A program made the translations under genes and the position numbers. A stretch of DNA of 64,000 nucleotides, from the NCBI RefSeq assembly GCF_000167355.1, contig NZ_AAEW02000005.1, forward strand, positions 1 to 64,000, written 5' to 3'. Positions 36,820 through 45,953 of the stretch are shown here, one piece after another. The DNA comes from Desulfuromonas acetoxidans DSM 684. Its GTDB lineage: Bacteria; Desulfobacterota; Desulfuromonadia; Desulfuromonadales; Desulfuromonadaceae. Under the pieces are notes generated by a model. That model saw only the letters and a list, made by a program, of their open reading frames with translations, did not search any database and was not told the origin of the DNA. Position 1 is the first letter of the stretch. Each line of letters opens with the position of its first letter.

Positions 36820-38373
36820 TCAGGGTGTTTTTTGGCTGGGGATTTCACATTGTTCCACTTGGAAATCACGTGAACAATCATGATAACCATCTTGAGGATT
36901 CCAGGTTTTCACCCACATTTTTCCTGGGAAAGCCTGGGCTTTGTAGATCGATTTTCCAATCAGCAGGCGCAGGCATTCCTGCGTCGTTTCTGAGATGCTC
37001 GGATGAGGATACACCGATTTAAGGACCTCGGCAGCGCCTTTATCGTGATCCATAAAATGAGCGATGGACAGAACGACGTTGGACACTTGCGGTCCGGCAG
37101 AACGCATACCAAGAATTTTCATTTCGGCATCATCCGTCACCAAAATCTTAACAAACCCCCTCTTCGCCCGCATGGCCAATGGCCTGCTGGACATGGCATA
37201 CGCCACATAGGCCACCCGATAACTCAGTTTTTTGGCCTGGCATTGTTCTTCACTCAATCCGACGGTTGCAACAGAGGGATTGAGAAACATGATTGCCGAC
37301 ATATTACAGTAATTCAGTGGACGGATGGCCCGACAAAACATCTCTTTGGCGGCCATGCGTGCTTCCAATTCGGCGATGTTGACCAGATTTGGATGACAGG
37401 TTACGTCACCACAAGCAAAGATATTTCCATCAACGCGACAGTCCACCCCAGTGGTCAAAAAACCGTTTTCACTGATATCAATGCCAATCTTGTCCAATCT
37501 GAGATGTTGTAAATTGGGTTGCCGTCCTACCGAGATCAGTGCGGCATCAACCTCAATCACTTCGCTGTGGCCGTCTGGAAAATCGAGAACTGCGGCGAGG
37601 TAGTCCTGTCGACGGTGAATATCCTGCAGTGTTGCGGATTGATGGAGTACGACGCCGGCACCTTCAAGACTCTGTTCAACAAACGCACTGACATCACGGT
37701 CTTCATACGACAGAACCCGGTCTTTGTGGTCAACCAGATGAACCTGTGTCTGTCCAAAGTTGGCAAAAATCGTGGCGTATTCGCAGCCAACGACACCGGC
37801 GCCGAGAATCAACAATCGTTTGGGGAATTTTTTAAGTCGGTGAATACCGTTTGAATTGAAGATTTTATCCTGATCCACTTGGAGATTGCCATAACCACGT
37901 GGATGGCTGCCAGTGGAGATCAGAAAATTCTTCGCATGGATGTGCTGCGTTGTGCCATCGTCGAGACAGACCTCAACAGTGTGCCGATCAACAAAAGATG
38001 CCCACCCTCGAACGTAGGTGATTGACCCCTCTCCTTGCCAACGTCGGGGGGAAAAGGTTTCCAGTTGCGTGAGCATCTGATATTGGCGCTCTTTGACGGC
38101 TTCTTCAATGGTTGCATTGACTTCGCTAAAATCAACAGTGAGGTGTTGGCTTTGGTAACCACGATCCTGTTTGGCGGCAATGGAGTAATCTTTGGAAAGC
38201 TCCCACATTGTTTTTGATGCCAAAGCCCCCCATTTTACCCCGGCACCGCCAATCTCTCCTCCTTCGACAACACAGACATGTTTGCCGAAATCAAATGCCC
38301 TCATGGCTCCGGCAAAACCACCGGGACCGCAACCGAGCACACATAAATCATATTCTACTGTCTGTTCTGTCAT
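36820..38373 (-). CDS. Pyridine nucleotide-disulfide oxidoreductase family flavoprotein lacking the redox cysteines (SthA/Lpd-like)
   Basis: 517 residues. The FAD Rossmann motif is GCGPGG (about 14-19), a second NAD(P) GxGxxG is in LLILGAGVVGCEYA, and the FAD GD motif is GNIFACGDV. The dimerisation domain with VYPHPSISE (catalytic His-Pro of the lipoamide dehydrogenase family) is at the C-terminus. The redox box, usually GGxCxxxGCxPSK, reads GGAGVKWGALASK (G45, A50): both cysteines are lost. E. coli SthA, which has lost only the second, is the closest type I recall. ATG 38373 has GAAAGG 8-9 bases before; TTG 38388 is less likely. Confidence 0.85.
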   Translation of the reverse strand: MTEQTVEYDLCVLGCGPGGFAGAMRAFDFGKHVCVVEGGEIGGAGVKWGALASKTMWELSKDYSIAAKQDRGYQSQHLTVDFSEVNATIEEAVKERQYQMLTQLETFSPRRWQGEGSITYVRGWASFVDRHTVEVCLDDGTTQHIHAKNFLISTGSHPRGYGNLQVDQDKIFNSNGIHRLKKFPKRLLILGAGVVGCEYATIFANFGQTQVHLVDHKDRVLSYEDRDVSAFVEQSLEGAGVVLHQSATLQDIHRRQDYLAAVLDFPDGHSEVIEVDAALISVGRQPNLQHLRLDKIGIDISENGFLTTGVDCRVDGNIFACGDVTCHPNLVNIAELEARMAAKEMFCRAIRPLNYCNMSAIMFLNPSVATVGLSEEQCQAKKLSYRVAYVAYAMSSRPLAMRAKRGFVKILVTDDAEMKILGMRSAGPQVSNVVLSIAHFMDHDKGAAEVLKSVYPHPSISETTQECLRLLIGKSIYKAQAFPGKMWVKTWNPQDGYHDCSRDFQVEQCEIPSQKTP

Positions 38374-38416
38374 GAGCAGGCCTTTCAATATGAAGTCAAG
38401 TTAAGAGAAGTATACA

Positions 38417-39238
38417 CTATTTTGGGGCGGATGCGTCATCAGGTTGCGGCGGAATAAAGGGTAACTTAAGCAGGTAAACCAACGTGTGCCGGGCAAAACT
38501 CTGATAATCGGACAACCCAATCTGCATGCCCTGATGCCCTTTCTGGGGGTGCTCCGTGTAGCTGTGGAACAAAAAATCCCACCAGGATAAACAGAATCCG
38601 TAATTGGAATTGGTTTCGCGGACAGTCACCGAATGGTGAATACGATGCATATCCGGTGTCACCAGAAAATGGCGCAGGAGTCGATCAAGCGGTGCAGGGA
38701 TGGCTATGTTACCGTGGTTGAACATGGCCGCACTGTTAATCAGAATTTCCGAGACCACCACCACTTGTGCTGGAACGCCCATAAAAGCGACTGCCGCACA
38801 TTTGAGCAACAGCGATAGTAGGATTTCTGCAGGGTGAAAACGTAATCCCGTTGAGACATCAATGTCCAAATCAAGATGATGCACTTTATGCAAACGCCAT
38901 AAACAGCCGATTTGATGAAACCAGCGATGTTGCCAATAGATCACCATATCCATCCAGATCAAGGCGATCAGCCAGACCATGGGCGTTGGCAGAGGTATTT
39001 GATTGAGGATTCCCAACTGATGATCATGGACACGGGTGGCCACCATAACGACCGTCAACGGCATCCACAGGTACACCACAACAACATCAATTGCGATCAG
39101 GCCCAAATTACGCTGCCAGCGGGTTTTCTTCGAATGGTGGCTACTGAGGCGTGGCCAACGTATTTCACTGAAGGCAACGGCAGAAAAAACGATGAGAAAT
39201 ACTGTACCGCGTAAGAGAGTGTTATCCACTATAGTCAC
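38417..39238 (-). CDS. Sterol desaturase / fatty acid hydroxylase family protein
   Basis: 273-residue integral membrane di-iron oxygenase-type protein. The histidine clusters are HRWFH (about 105), HKVHH (about 118) and HRIHH (about 198), with several membrane segments before and between. Family members hydroxylate or desaturate lipids using oxygen; the substrate is unknown. The nominal start is GTG 39238; a second GTG three codons on (39229) has AGGTGA in front and is equally plausible. It starts 14 bases after the COG0857 gene stop, so the two may be cotranscribed. Confidence 0.88.
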   Translation of the reverse strand: MTIVDNTLLRGTVFLIVFSAVAFSEIRWPRLSSHHSKKTRWQRNLGLIAIDVVVVYLWMPLTVVMVATRVHDHQLGILNQIPLPTPMVWLIALIWMDMVIYWQHRWFHQIGCLWRLHKVHHLDLDIDVSTGLRFHPAEILLSLLLKCAAVAFMGVPAQVVVVSEILINSAAMFNHGNIAIPAPLDRLLRHFLVTPDMHRIHHSVTVRETNSNYGFCLSWWDFLFHSYTEHPQKGHQGMQIGLSDYQSFARHTLVYLLKLPFIPPQPDDASAPK

Positions 39239-39252
39239 CTGTCAGCACTGTT

Positions 39253-40347
39253 TTAATCAAACAGTCTATCCACCGTATCGAAATCCAATTCAATTTCGGC
39301 AAGATGGCCGATCAAATCAATTTTCTCCTGATCTTGAGCCGTAATTTTGGAGACATCATTCTGAATTCGGGTAAAGGCTTCAGAGTTGGTCAAATGGGTA
39401 CGCATATAAGGAATATTACTGTCATCAACAATTCGCGCCGTAATCGGTGAGACCGGCGCATGTCCCGGAATGATCATGCCGGCAATTTTATGGCGGTATT
39501 CCGGAAGATGGTATAGCGATGCCAGCATGACCATCAACTCGTCACGAGTACTGTTGACCAGCAAAAGGCTCGACTCCTCAAGCAGATCCGCAACCCGTTG
39601 TGCTGAAGCAGCACCTAATTGAACATGATGGACAATGCGGTGCTGCTCGTCCAGATTGCCCTTCAGGGGTGATTCTAGCAAGCGGCTGATGCGGTGTAAC
39701 GTGGGGTTCGCCAGGATGGGCGAAAAGTTAAAGCCACCCTGAATGTGAATATCGCGGTTGCCAAAGGCTTTCTTAAGATAATGCATTGTCAATTCACGCT
39801 TGTCGGCAATCAATTTATTTGCTACCAGCATGCGCACCGGAGCTCCTGCCAGTTGGAAAACACTGAGATTCATGCTGACAGCATCAATCGCGCGACCGAT
39901 GCCCCCATCCGTAACCATCATGACCGGAGCATCCAATAATTTAGCAACCTCGGCATTGTTGTAGCCCAACACCGATCCGACTCCAGCATGGCCAGCACCT
40001 TCGATCACCAGAAAATCGCACTCTTTTTCAAAATACCGACATGCTTCGATCATTTTTTCGGCAAAAAAGTCCGGGCCAATCTGGCCATCAAGAACTTGCC
40101 GGGTGGTATCCGCAAACACGGGAACAGGGTTCATCTGGCGGATATGCTCCTCAAGTCCAAAGACTTGAGCCATGAGAACGGCATCTTTATCCACATGGAA
40201 ATTGTTGAACTCAATCAGTTTAGGACCAATAGGTTTGATAAAACCGATACGGGGGTATTTTCGCGCAGCGCGGTACAATAACGACAGGCAGATGGTTGAC
40301 TTTCCGCAGTTTTTACCCGTTGCGGCAACAAAGATTTTTTTTGCCAT
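39253..40347 (-). CDS. COG0857 protein: BioD-like P-loop plus DRTGG domain (Pta N-terminal-like)
   Basis: 364 residues resembling the non-catalytic N-terminal part of long phosphotransacetylases. A BioD/CobB-like P-loop (VAATGKNCGKSTICLSLL), LVIEGAGHAGVGSVLG and a MMVTDGGIGRAID block come first. A DRTGG-type domain (about 220-330: LLLVNSTRDELMVMLAS, GMIIPGHAPVSP) follows. There is no phosphotransacetylase catalytic domain. ATG 40347 follows GGAGGGG; an upstream TTG frame is not needed. Role unknown: regulatory or nucleotide sensing is a guess. Confidence 0.8.
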   Translation of the reverse strand: MAKKIFVAATGKNCGKSTICLSLLYRAARKYPRIGFIKPIGPKLIEFNNFHVDKDAVLMAQVFGLEEHIRQMNPVPVFADTTRQVLDGQIGPDFFAEKMIEACRYFEKECDFLVIEGAGHAGVGSVLGYNNAEVAKLLDAPVMMVTDGGIGRAIDAVSMNLSVFQLAGAPVRMLVANKLIADKRELTMHYLKKAFGNRDIHIQGGFNFSPILANPTLHRISRLLESPLKGNLDEQHRIVHHVQLGAASAQRVADLLEESSLLLVNSTRDELMVMLASLYHLPEYRHKIAGMIIPGHAPVSPITARIVDDSNIPYMRTHLTNSEAFTRIQNDVSKITAQDQEKIDLIGHLAEIELDFDTVDRLFD

Positions 40348-40392
40348 GGAGCCCCTCCGCAAATAAATATCATGTCATATAGATTCAAGCGT

Positions 40393-40773
40393 CTACCAGC
40401 GACTGTCAAATTGACTGGCACAAAGCGCCAACAGACACCAACCGCACAAGAAGGAGATGCCACCAACCGGTGTGATCAGTCCCAAAACAGTCACCTGGGT
40501 CAAAACCAATACATAAAGACTACCTGAAAAAAGAACAATGCCGACAAAAAACAACAAACCGGCTGTTCTTACCCGCCGCACTTCCGGCCAGGTTTTAATA
40601 CACAGGGCGACCAGCAGCAACGCCAGAGCATGATACATCTGATAGTCTACACCCTTTTCCCAGGTGATCAGCAGTTCAGGACTGACCCGTTGACGCAGAC
40701 CATGCGCACCAAACGCACCCAGAGCAACGGAAAGGAATGCGTTCACACAACCAAGAACAAAAAACAATTTCAT
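40393..40773 (-). CDS. DUF423 family small membrane protein
   Basis: 126 residues with four hydrophobic segments and the family signature GAFGAHGLR plus WEKGVDYQMYHALALL. DUF423 (YgdD-like) proteins are inner-membrane proteins of unknown function. ATG 40773 has CGGAG about 10 bases before it. Confidence 0.87.
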   Translation of the reverse strand: MKLFFVLGCVNAFLSVALGAFGAHGLRQRVSPELLITWEKGVDYQMYHALALLLVALCIKTWPEVRRVRTAGLLFFVGIVLFSGSLYVLVLTQVTVLGLITPVGGISFLCGWCLLALCASQFDSRW

Positions 40774-40807
40774 AACAGCCAAACTCCGTTCAGGGCAAAA
40801 GGAAACA

Positions 40808-41269
40808 TTAACGTGTCAGAGTGCGCAGTGAAATCTCTCCTTGTTTCTCTACGGTAATTCCCGGCGCTAACCAGCCAATATTGAGCTTGGCACGCAAGGT
40901 ATAAGTGAACTGATCACGAGGTTGACGGGTCAATTGTGAAATCAGATCAAGGCTGTTGAGTAAGTCGGCGGTAACAGACAACGTCACCTTCTGTTCAGAA
41001 AAGCCCTCAATGCGTGGTAGATCCGACTTAACACCCGTGAGCAAAGGGATTTCTTCGATTTCAAGGGCATAACTCAGCCCGTCAATCTCCAGAGGCTGCC
41101 GGTTATGATTAATAATATTGAGTGTGATGGCAAAACGCGGTGCCAGCCCCTGGCTCTCCATGACGGAGAAACGGGTGACTTGGATCGTCGGCGATTCAAA
41201 CCCTGGCCGCATCCAGGCACAAGAACACAGTGAAAAAATCATAACCAGAGAAATTAATATTTTTGCCAC
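40808..41269 (-). CDS. LEA_2/WHy-domain lipoprotein
   Basis: About 153 residues. Starting at GTG 41269 (AAAGGA 8 bases upstream) it opens with a short signal peptide ending in the lipobox LCSC, so it is a predicted lipoprotein. The body (ITLNIINHNRQPLEIDGLSY..., VTLSVTADLLNSL) resembles the LEA type 2 / water-stress (WHy) fold found in many bacterial periplasmic proteins. An ATG start at 41332 would put 21 extra residues before the signal and is less likely. Function unknown. Confidence 0.78.
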   Translation of the reverse strand: MAKILISLVMIFSLCSCAWMRPGFESPTIQVTRFSVMESQGLAPRFAITLNIINHNRQPLEIDGLSYALEIEEIPLLTGVKSDLPRIEGFSEQKVTLSVTADLLNSLDLISQLTRQPRDQFTYTLRAKLNIGWLAPGITVEKQGEISLRTLTR

Positions 41270-41425
41270 AACAAGGTTCCTTTCAATAAAGTTCATGACG
41301 TCATTGTTAACCTGAATAGGCAACAATTTCAATCATCTATTGGCAAAATAGTAGATTCCCCCCTTCCATCGAGATCTCTGTTATACTTTCAGGTGTAACA
41401 TTTTTCCATTAACGTGGAGGGCGCC

Positions 41426-42001
41426 ATGATTGAATCAATCAATACATCAACACTCGACAGCTTTAAAGCTGAAGCACGGCAATTGCTCGAAGCTGCTGTT
41501 CAAAAAAGACAAATGCAGCAGGAACAAGGACCTCAGAGAGGTGTTCAGGATACCGTGTCTCTCGGCAATAAACCGGTTGATCCAGGAACCTACACTGCCA
41601 GCGTTTCAGATGCTGAGCTGGGCAAAACCTTTACCATGTTGCGTGATCTCTTTGCGACGACTCTGCAGGAACAAGGAATTGCTCTGGAAGTTTCGACCGG
41701 AGACAGCACCATTGATCTGCAGACTCTGACACCGGAACAGGCTCAGGATCTGGTGGCAGAAGATGGTTATTTCGGTGTCGAAAATACCGCCCAACGGATT
41801 TTCGATTTTGCTGTGGGACTGGCTGGCAATGACCCCAGTCGCGTCGATGCCATTAGAGCCGGAATTGAAGATGGCTTTGCCCGGGCTGAAGAAGCCTGGG
41901 GAGGTACTCTGCCAGATATCTCCTATGAAACCAGAGATACATTGATGGCTAAACTTGATGATTGGGTGAATGCCGCCACGGAATCGGCCGAAGCCCCTTA
42001 G
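41426..42001 (+). CDS. Hypothetical DUF5610-like protein
   Basis: 191 residues, no signal peptide. The central and C-terminal part (DLVAEDGYFGVENTAQRIFD, FAVGLAGNDPSRVDAI, RAGIEDGFARAEEAWGG) matches what I recall of the DUF5610 family of short bacterial proteins of unknown function. The N-terminal 50 residues are polar and probably disordered. GGAGGG precedes ATG 41426. Confidence 0.7.
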   Translation: MIESINTSTLDSFKAEARQLLEAAVQKRQMQQEQGPQRGVQDTVSLGNKPVDPGTYTASVSDAELGKTFTMLRDLFATTLQEQGIALEVSTGDSTIDLQTLTPEQAQDLVAEDGYFGVENTAQRIFDFAVGLAGNDPSRVDAIRAGIEDGFARAEEAWGGTLPDISYETRDTLMAKLDDWVNAATESAEAP

Positions 42002-42152
42002 AAAGATTGGCGCAGGCGCACGATTTTAGTCGTACCTAAAAGACTCAGCTCTTTTTTTTACGGGCAAACAGCGCTAGTATGACCGCTTCAACACGCCATA
42101 CTGTTTTTCAATTTGCAATGTGGCGTTTAACTACACGAAGGTTGCCGGTCAT

Positions 42153-43280
42153 ATGAGCCAAATCAGTGTTCCTCAGGGTCAATGGGATCTTTATCGCTAT
42201 CCGGTTCGTAACAATGATCCGTTACGCGCCTGGGATGCTGCGGACGAATTTATCCTCAACGAGTTACACGATCAGAGCTTGCCCCAGCCATCGCAACGCC
42301 TACTGATCGTCAACGACTCTTTTGGCGCATTGAGTTGTTGCCTGCACCCTTATGAGCCGACCTTGGTCAGCGATTCATGTCTAACGTATCACGGGCTATT
42401 ACACAATCTGAAAAGTAACCGGATAGCCCAGGACTGCATCACGTTTTTTGACAGCTTAACCACTCCGCCAGGCCACTATGATATTGTCCTGATCAAAGTT
42501 CCCAAAAGCCTTGCCTTGCTTGAAGATCAACTGGTTCGGCTACGTCCTGTCATCAAACCGGAGTCAGTGATCATTGGCGCCGCAATGGTCAAGCATCTCA
42601 GTGCTTCGGCAATTGAGCTGTTTGAAAAAATACTGGGACCAACTCACACGTCGCTTGCCCGAAAAAAAGCGCGTTTGATCTTCAGTAGCTTTGATGCAGA
42701 GCGCACTCTCACGCCATTGCCTCCCGCCAACCTCCGCTTACCGGAGTTTCAGCTTAATCTGCTACAACACCCTGGCGTTTTTTCAATGAACAGGCTCGAC
42801 TTGGGAAGCCGACTGGTTCTTGAGCAAAGTCACCTACTGCCTCCGGCTAAGGTGATTATCGACTTAGGCTGCGGCAATGGCATTCTTGGCATCACCGCAG
42901 CACGCCAGCAGCCTGAAGCGCACCTCACCTTTGTTGACGAATCGTATCGGGCCGTTGACTCGGCTCGGATCAATTTTGAAGCGATTTTCGGTCATCGCCC
43001 TGCCCGCTTTGAAGTGATCGACTGTTTGAACGGGATCGATCGGGACAGCGCCGATCTGATCATCAATAATCCACCGTTTCACCAGCAACAGGTTGTCGGT
43101 GACCAAGTGGCCTGGCAGATGTTTCGCCAGGCTCGCCAGGTGTTAGGACGTTCCGGGCAGCTCTGGGTTGTCGGTAACCGCCATCTCGGCTACCACACCA
43201 AGCTCAAGCGTTTGTTTGGTAACTGCAAACTCGTGGCCAGCACCCACAAATTTGTGTTGTTGAAAGCAACGAAATCCTGA
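42153..43280 (+). CDS. rlmG: 23S rRNA (guanine-N2)-methyltransferase RlmG-like
   Basis: About 375 residues. A degenerate N-terminal methyltransferase-like domain (PLRAWDAADEFIL) is followed by a catalytic SAM-binding domain with VIIDLGCGNGILGITAA (near 230) and NPPFH (near 300), as in RlmG/RsmC. E. coli RlmG modifies G1835 of 23S rRNA. Starting at ATG 42153 aligns its beginning (MSQISVPQGQWDLYRYP) with E. coli RlmG; GTG 42120 would add 11 residues. RsmC is the main alternative. Confidence 0.82.
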   Translation: MSQISVPQGQWDLYRYPVRNNDPLRAWDAADEFILNELHDQSLPQPSQRLLIVNDSFGALSCCLHPYEPTLVSDSCLTYHGLLHNLKSNRIAQDCITFFDSLTTPPGHYDIVLIKVPKSLALLEDQLVRLRPVIKPESVIIGAAMVKHLSASAIELFEKILGPTHTSLARKKARLIFSSFDAERTLTPLPPANLRLPEFQLNLLQHPGVFSMNRLDLGSRLVLEQSHLLPPAKVIIDLGCGNGILGITAARQQPEAHLTFVDESYRAVDSARINFEAIFGHRPARFEVIDCLNGIDRDSADLIINNPPFHQQQVVGDQVAWQMFRQARQVLGRSGQLWVVGNRHLGYHTKLKRLFGNCKLVASTHKFVLLKATKS

Positions 43281-43329
43281 CTTGATAACGTGGCTTGGAT
43301 TGTCGTTTCTCTTCACTGATACACCGGCC

Positions 43330-44256
43330 TTACGATGGATGATTTTTCCAAGCCTGTTGTTGCTCTGCTGGTAACGTCTTATAATAGAGCTGGATGCCAC
43401 GCAACGAATTGCTCATAAAATAGCGTTCCCGGGCATAAATATCGGTCTCAAGCTGTTCCACAGCACTGAATGTCGGGTCATTATTTAATAACCAGTCATA
43501 AATTACCTCGTCACGTTGTTCTTCAACGATATGATCAGTTACCGCCACTGCTTTCACCCACAGTCCCAACTGCTTGCGGGCTGTTTGCAGATAGCTGACA
43601 GCCGGTTCGACAAGCCCGTGATGGGCAATGACAAGATAGCGCGGCGCCACGGCAATCATTTTATCGATCGAGTCTCTGGCGACTTCATAGATAAAGCGTG
43701 GCGGCGTAGCCGGACGCATATAGCGCCCAGAGTCAACCGGGATATGCACGCCGGCAATCTCTCCACCGAACACCAAGTCTTCATAGCGGTAACAGACATG
43801 ATGTGGCGCATGCCCCGGTGTTTCATACACCTGAATGCCGCTGTTGCCAACTTCTGAAGCGTAAAAGATCGACTGCGACGGCACCGGAATAATTTCGCCG
43901 TAAACTTCGGCAGTTTCTCCCAGTACTTGCAAAGAGCCTTGCCAGAGTTTTTCCGGAGAAATCATATGCTTAATGCCGCTTTGATGACAAATAACTTGAG
44001 CTTCAGGGAAGTACTTGATCAACTCACCGGTCCCTCCGGCATGATCAATATGGATGTGCGTCAACAGGATATAATCGATCGATTCTACCTGCAGATCTCT
44101 CAAGGCATTTACCAGAACCGGAATAGTCGACAATGGTCCCGGATCGACAACAGCACGGAACCCGTCGGTTTCGATATACCAGCTGCTGATAAAGTTTCGA
44201 AATCCTTCCAACTGTGGTTGATCCAGGTAAATACATTTCAACTGTTTGACATTCAT
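43330..44256 (-). CDS. MBL-fold metallo-hydrolase
   Basis: 308 residues. The zinc motif THIHIDHAGG (HxHxDH, about 68) is followed by HAPHHV and, later, a VIAHHG histidine, with Asp in FGGE replaced by a Glu-containing segment (VFGGEIAGVH). C-terminal residues after about 220 form a helical extension. Substrate unknown; glyoxalase II-like or other thioester/phospho-substrates are possible. ATG 44256 (GGAG 6 bases before) is preferred to 44268. Confidence 0.87.
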   Translation of the reverse strand: MNVKQLKCIYLDQPQLEGFRNFISSWYIETDGFRAVVDPGPLSTIPVLVNALRDLQVESIDYILLTHIHIDHAGGTGELIKYFPEAQVICHQSGIKHMISPEKLWQGSLQVLGETAEVYGEIIPVPSQSIFYASEVGNSGIQVYETPGHAPHHVCYRYEDLVFGGEIAGVHIPVDSGRYMRPATPPRFIYEVARDSIDKMIAVAPRYLVIAHHGLVEPAVSYLQTARKQLGLWVKAVAVTDHIVEEQRDEVIYDWLLNNDPTFSAVEQLETDIYARERYFMSNSLRGIQLYYKTLPAEQQQAWKNHPS

Positions 44257-44529
44257 GACGATCTCCATTTAAAGATAAACAGCTTTTGAGCATTGTCCCG
44301 TCGGGCGTAATATTTGTCAACACACCCCTTATTGGGTGACCGTTCCCCACGTAAATGGCCTTTCGGATTCACGCTTACCTACCAAATCAACGGTAAATAT
44401 AACTTTGATTAGCTCAGCATACCTCTATAGCGACTTCAACCGGATCAGTCGTCCACAAAAAGGCTAATTGACGCGAGGGACTAAACATGCCATTTTGTTG
44501 ATCTTCCCGCTCAACCCGGAGGAAACACC

Positions 44530-45762
44530 GTGATTATTCTGACCCTGAACTGTCGCAGCCAGACCATTCATTACCATTTATTCGACTACCCTAACCCTAT
44601 CCCATTAACGCAGGGCTATGTCGAAGGAATAGGCACTCATAGCACCAATTGTATTTTGAACGGCTCGCCCCTGCTGCTCGAAGATCACCACGACGCGCTT
44701 GATTACATTTTAAAAACTCTTTGCCACCCTGAATACGGAGTGTTGGATTCTTTGTCGCAGATCCGTGGTGTGGGGCATCGTGTTGTCCATGGGGGGGAAA
44801 CGTATCATCATTCTGTAAAGATTGATGTCGAAGTTCTGCATACCATTCGCAAAGTTGAGCGCATGGCTCCCAAATACAACATTCCCAGCCGGCAAACGAT
44901 CATCGCGGCCATGGAATTGTTACCCGATGTTGACCATGTCGCCATCTTTGACACGGCTTTTCATCACACTATGCCAGCCAAAGCGTATATGTATCCCCTG
45001 CCCTACGAATGGTATGAAAAATATCGTGTGCGCCGCTACGGATTCCACGGCAGTTCGCATCTTTACTTGGCCCGGCGAGCGGCAGCGCATCTCGGCAAAC
45101 CCGTTGAACAATGCAATTTGATCACTATTCATCTGGATCTCGGTGTGTCATTGTGCGCCATCCGCAACGGTCAGTCCATTGATACCAGTACCGGCATGAC
45201 TCCCGTTGAAGGGACCGCCCAGGAACGTCGCTGCGGTAATATTGATCCAGGCATCCCTGGATTTATCATGGATTGGGAGGAACTCAGTCCGCAACAGATT
45301 GAAGAAGTCCTCAATGAAAAAAGTGGCTTGATGGGCTTGACCGGTGGAGACTGCACAACACGTCAGGAAGTGCTTATCAAAGCCGAACAGAATGATCCTC
45401 GCGCCAAATTTGCTGCGCAGATTGAAGCCTATCGGTTACGGAAGTTTATCGGTGAATACCTCTGTGTCCTCGGTCAATGCGATGCGATCGTCTTTTCTTC
45501 AGGCCAGGGAAATATTGAGGCCGATGTTCGCCGTCGTGTTCTCGACGGAATGGATTGCTTTAACATCCTTCTTGATGAAAAGAAGAATGGCCAACCGCGC
45601 TGTATTCACAGCGAAATAAAAATCAGCCACCCGGATTCAGCCATTGACCTGCTGGTGATCCCAACAGATGAAGCCCGCGTCTTTTGCGAAGATACAGCTC
45701 AAATCGTCAATGGCACCTTTGATCCAACACGCCACATCTCCTACACTTTCGACGATCTGTAA
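44530..45762 (+). CDS. Divergent acetate kinase family protein
   Basis: 410 residues clearly of the acetokinase fold. Conserved: N7 (LTLNCRS), R84 (GHRVVHGG), D141 (IFDTAFHHTMP), H173 (RYGFHGSSH), R234 (RRCGNIDPG) and E381. Altered: the phosphate loop GSSSxK is RSQTIH, HLGNG is HLDLG (N to L at 204), and the GIGEN nucleotide loop is GQGNI. The catalytic acids and arginines remain but ADP-binding loops are unusual, so it may have other substrate use or reduced activity. GTG start behind CGGAGGAAA. No pta gene is adjacent. Confidence 0.82.
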   Translation: MIILTLNCRSQTIHYHLFDYPNPIPLTQGYVEGIGTHSTNCILNGSPLLLEDHHDALDYILKTLCHPEYGVLDSLSQIRGVGHRVVHGGETYHHSVKIDVEVLHTIRKVERMAPKYNIPSRQTIIAAMELLPDVDHVAIFDTAFHHTMPAKAYMYPLPYEWYEKYRVRRYGFHGSSHLYLARRAAAHLGKPVEQCNLITIHLDLGVSLCAIRNGQSIDTSTGMTPVEGTAQERRCGNIDPGIPGFIMDWEELSPQQIEEVLNEKSGLMGLTGGDCTTRQEVLIKAEQNDPRAKFAAQIEAYRLRKFIGEYLCVLGQCDAIVFSSGQGNIEADVRRRVLDGMDCFNILLDEKKNGQPRCIHSEIKISHPDSAIDLLVIPTDEARVFCEDTAQIVNGTFDPTRHISYTFDDL

Positions 45763-45791
45763 TTATCAAGGGAAAAGTTCTTTAAAGTAAA

Positions 45792-45828
45792 GATGTTGAA
45801 GGGGAGGATCTGTTTCCCCTGTAACATC
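45792..45828 (+). terminator. Hairpin after the acetate kinase-like gene
   Basis: GATGTT/AACATC arms with an inner AGGGGA/TCCCCT stem form a strong hairpin 30 bases past the stop; no T run follows, so it is a possible terminator only. Confidence 0.5.
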
Positions 45829-45953
45829 TCTATCCCCATCTAACACCGCCACTATTGCACTTTTTTAGACAAGATTTTACTCATAGTCTTTAAATTAAGA
45901 TCTTCTATGCTAGTCTGTTTAGGGTTGTTGTCCTTCACAGTCAGGAGATTCTG

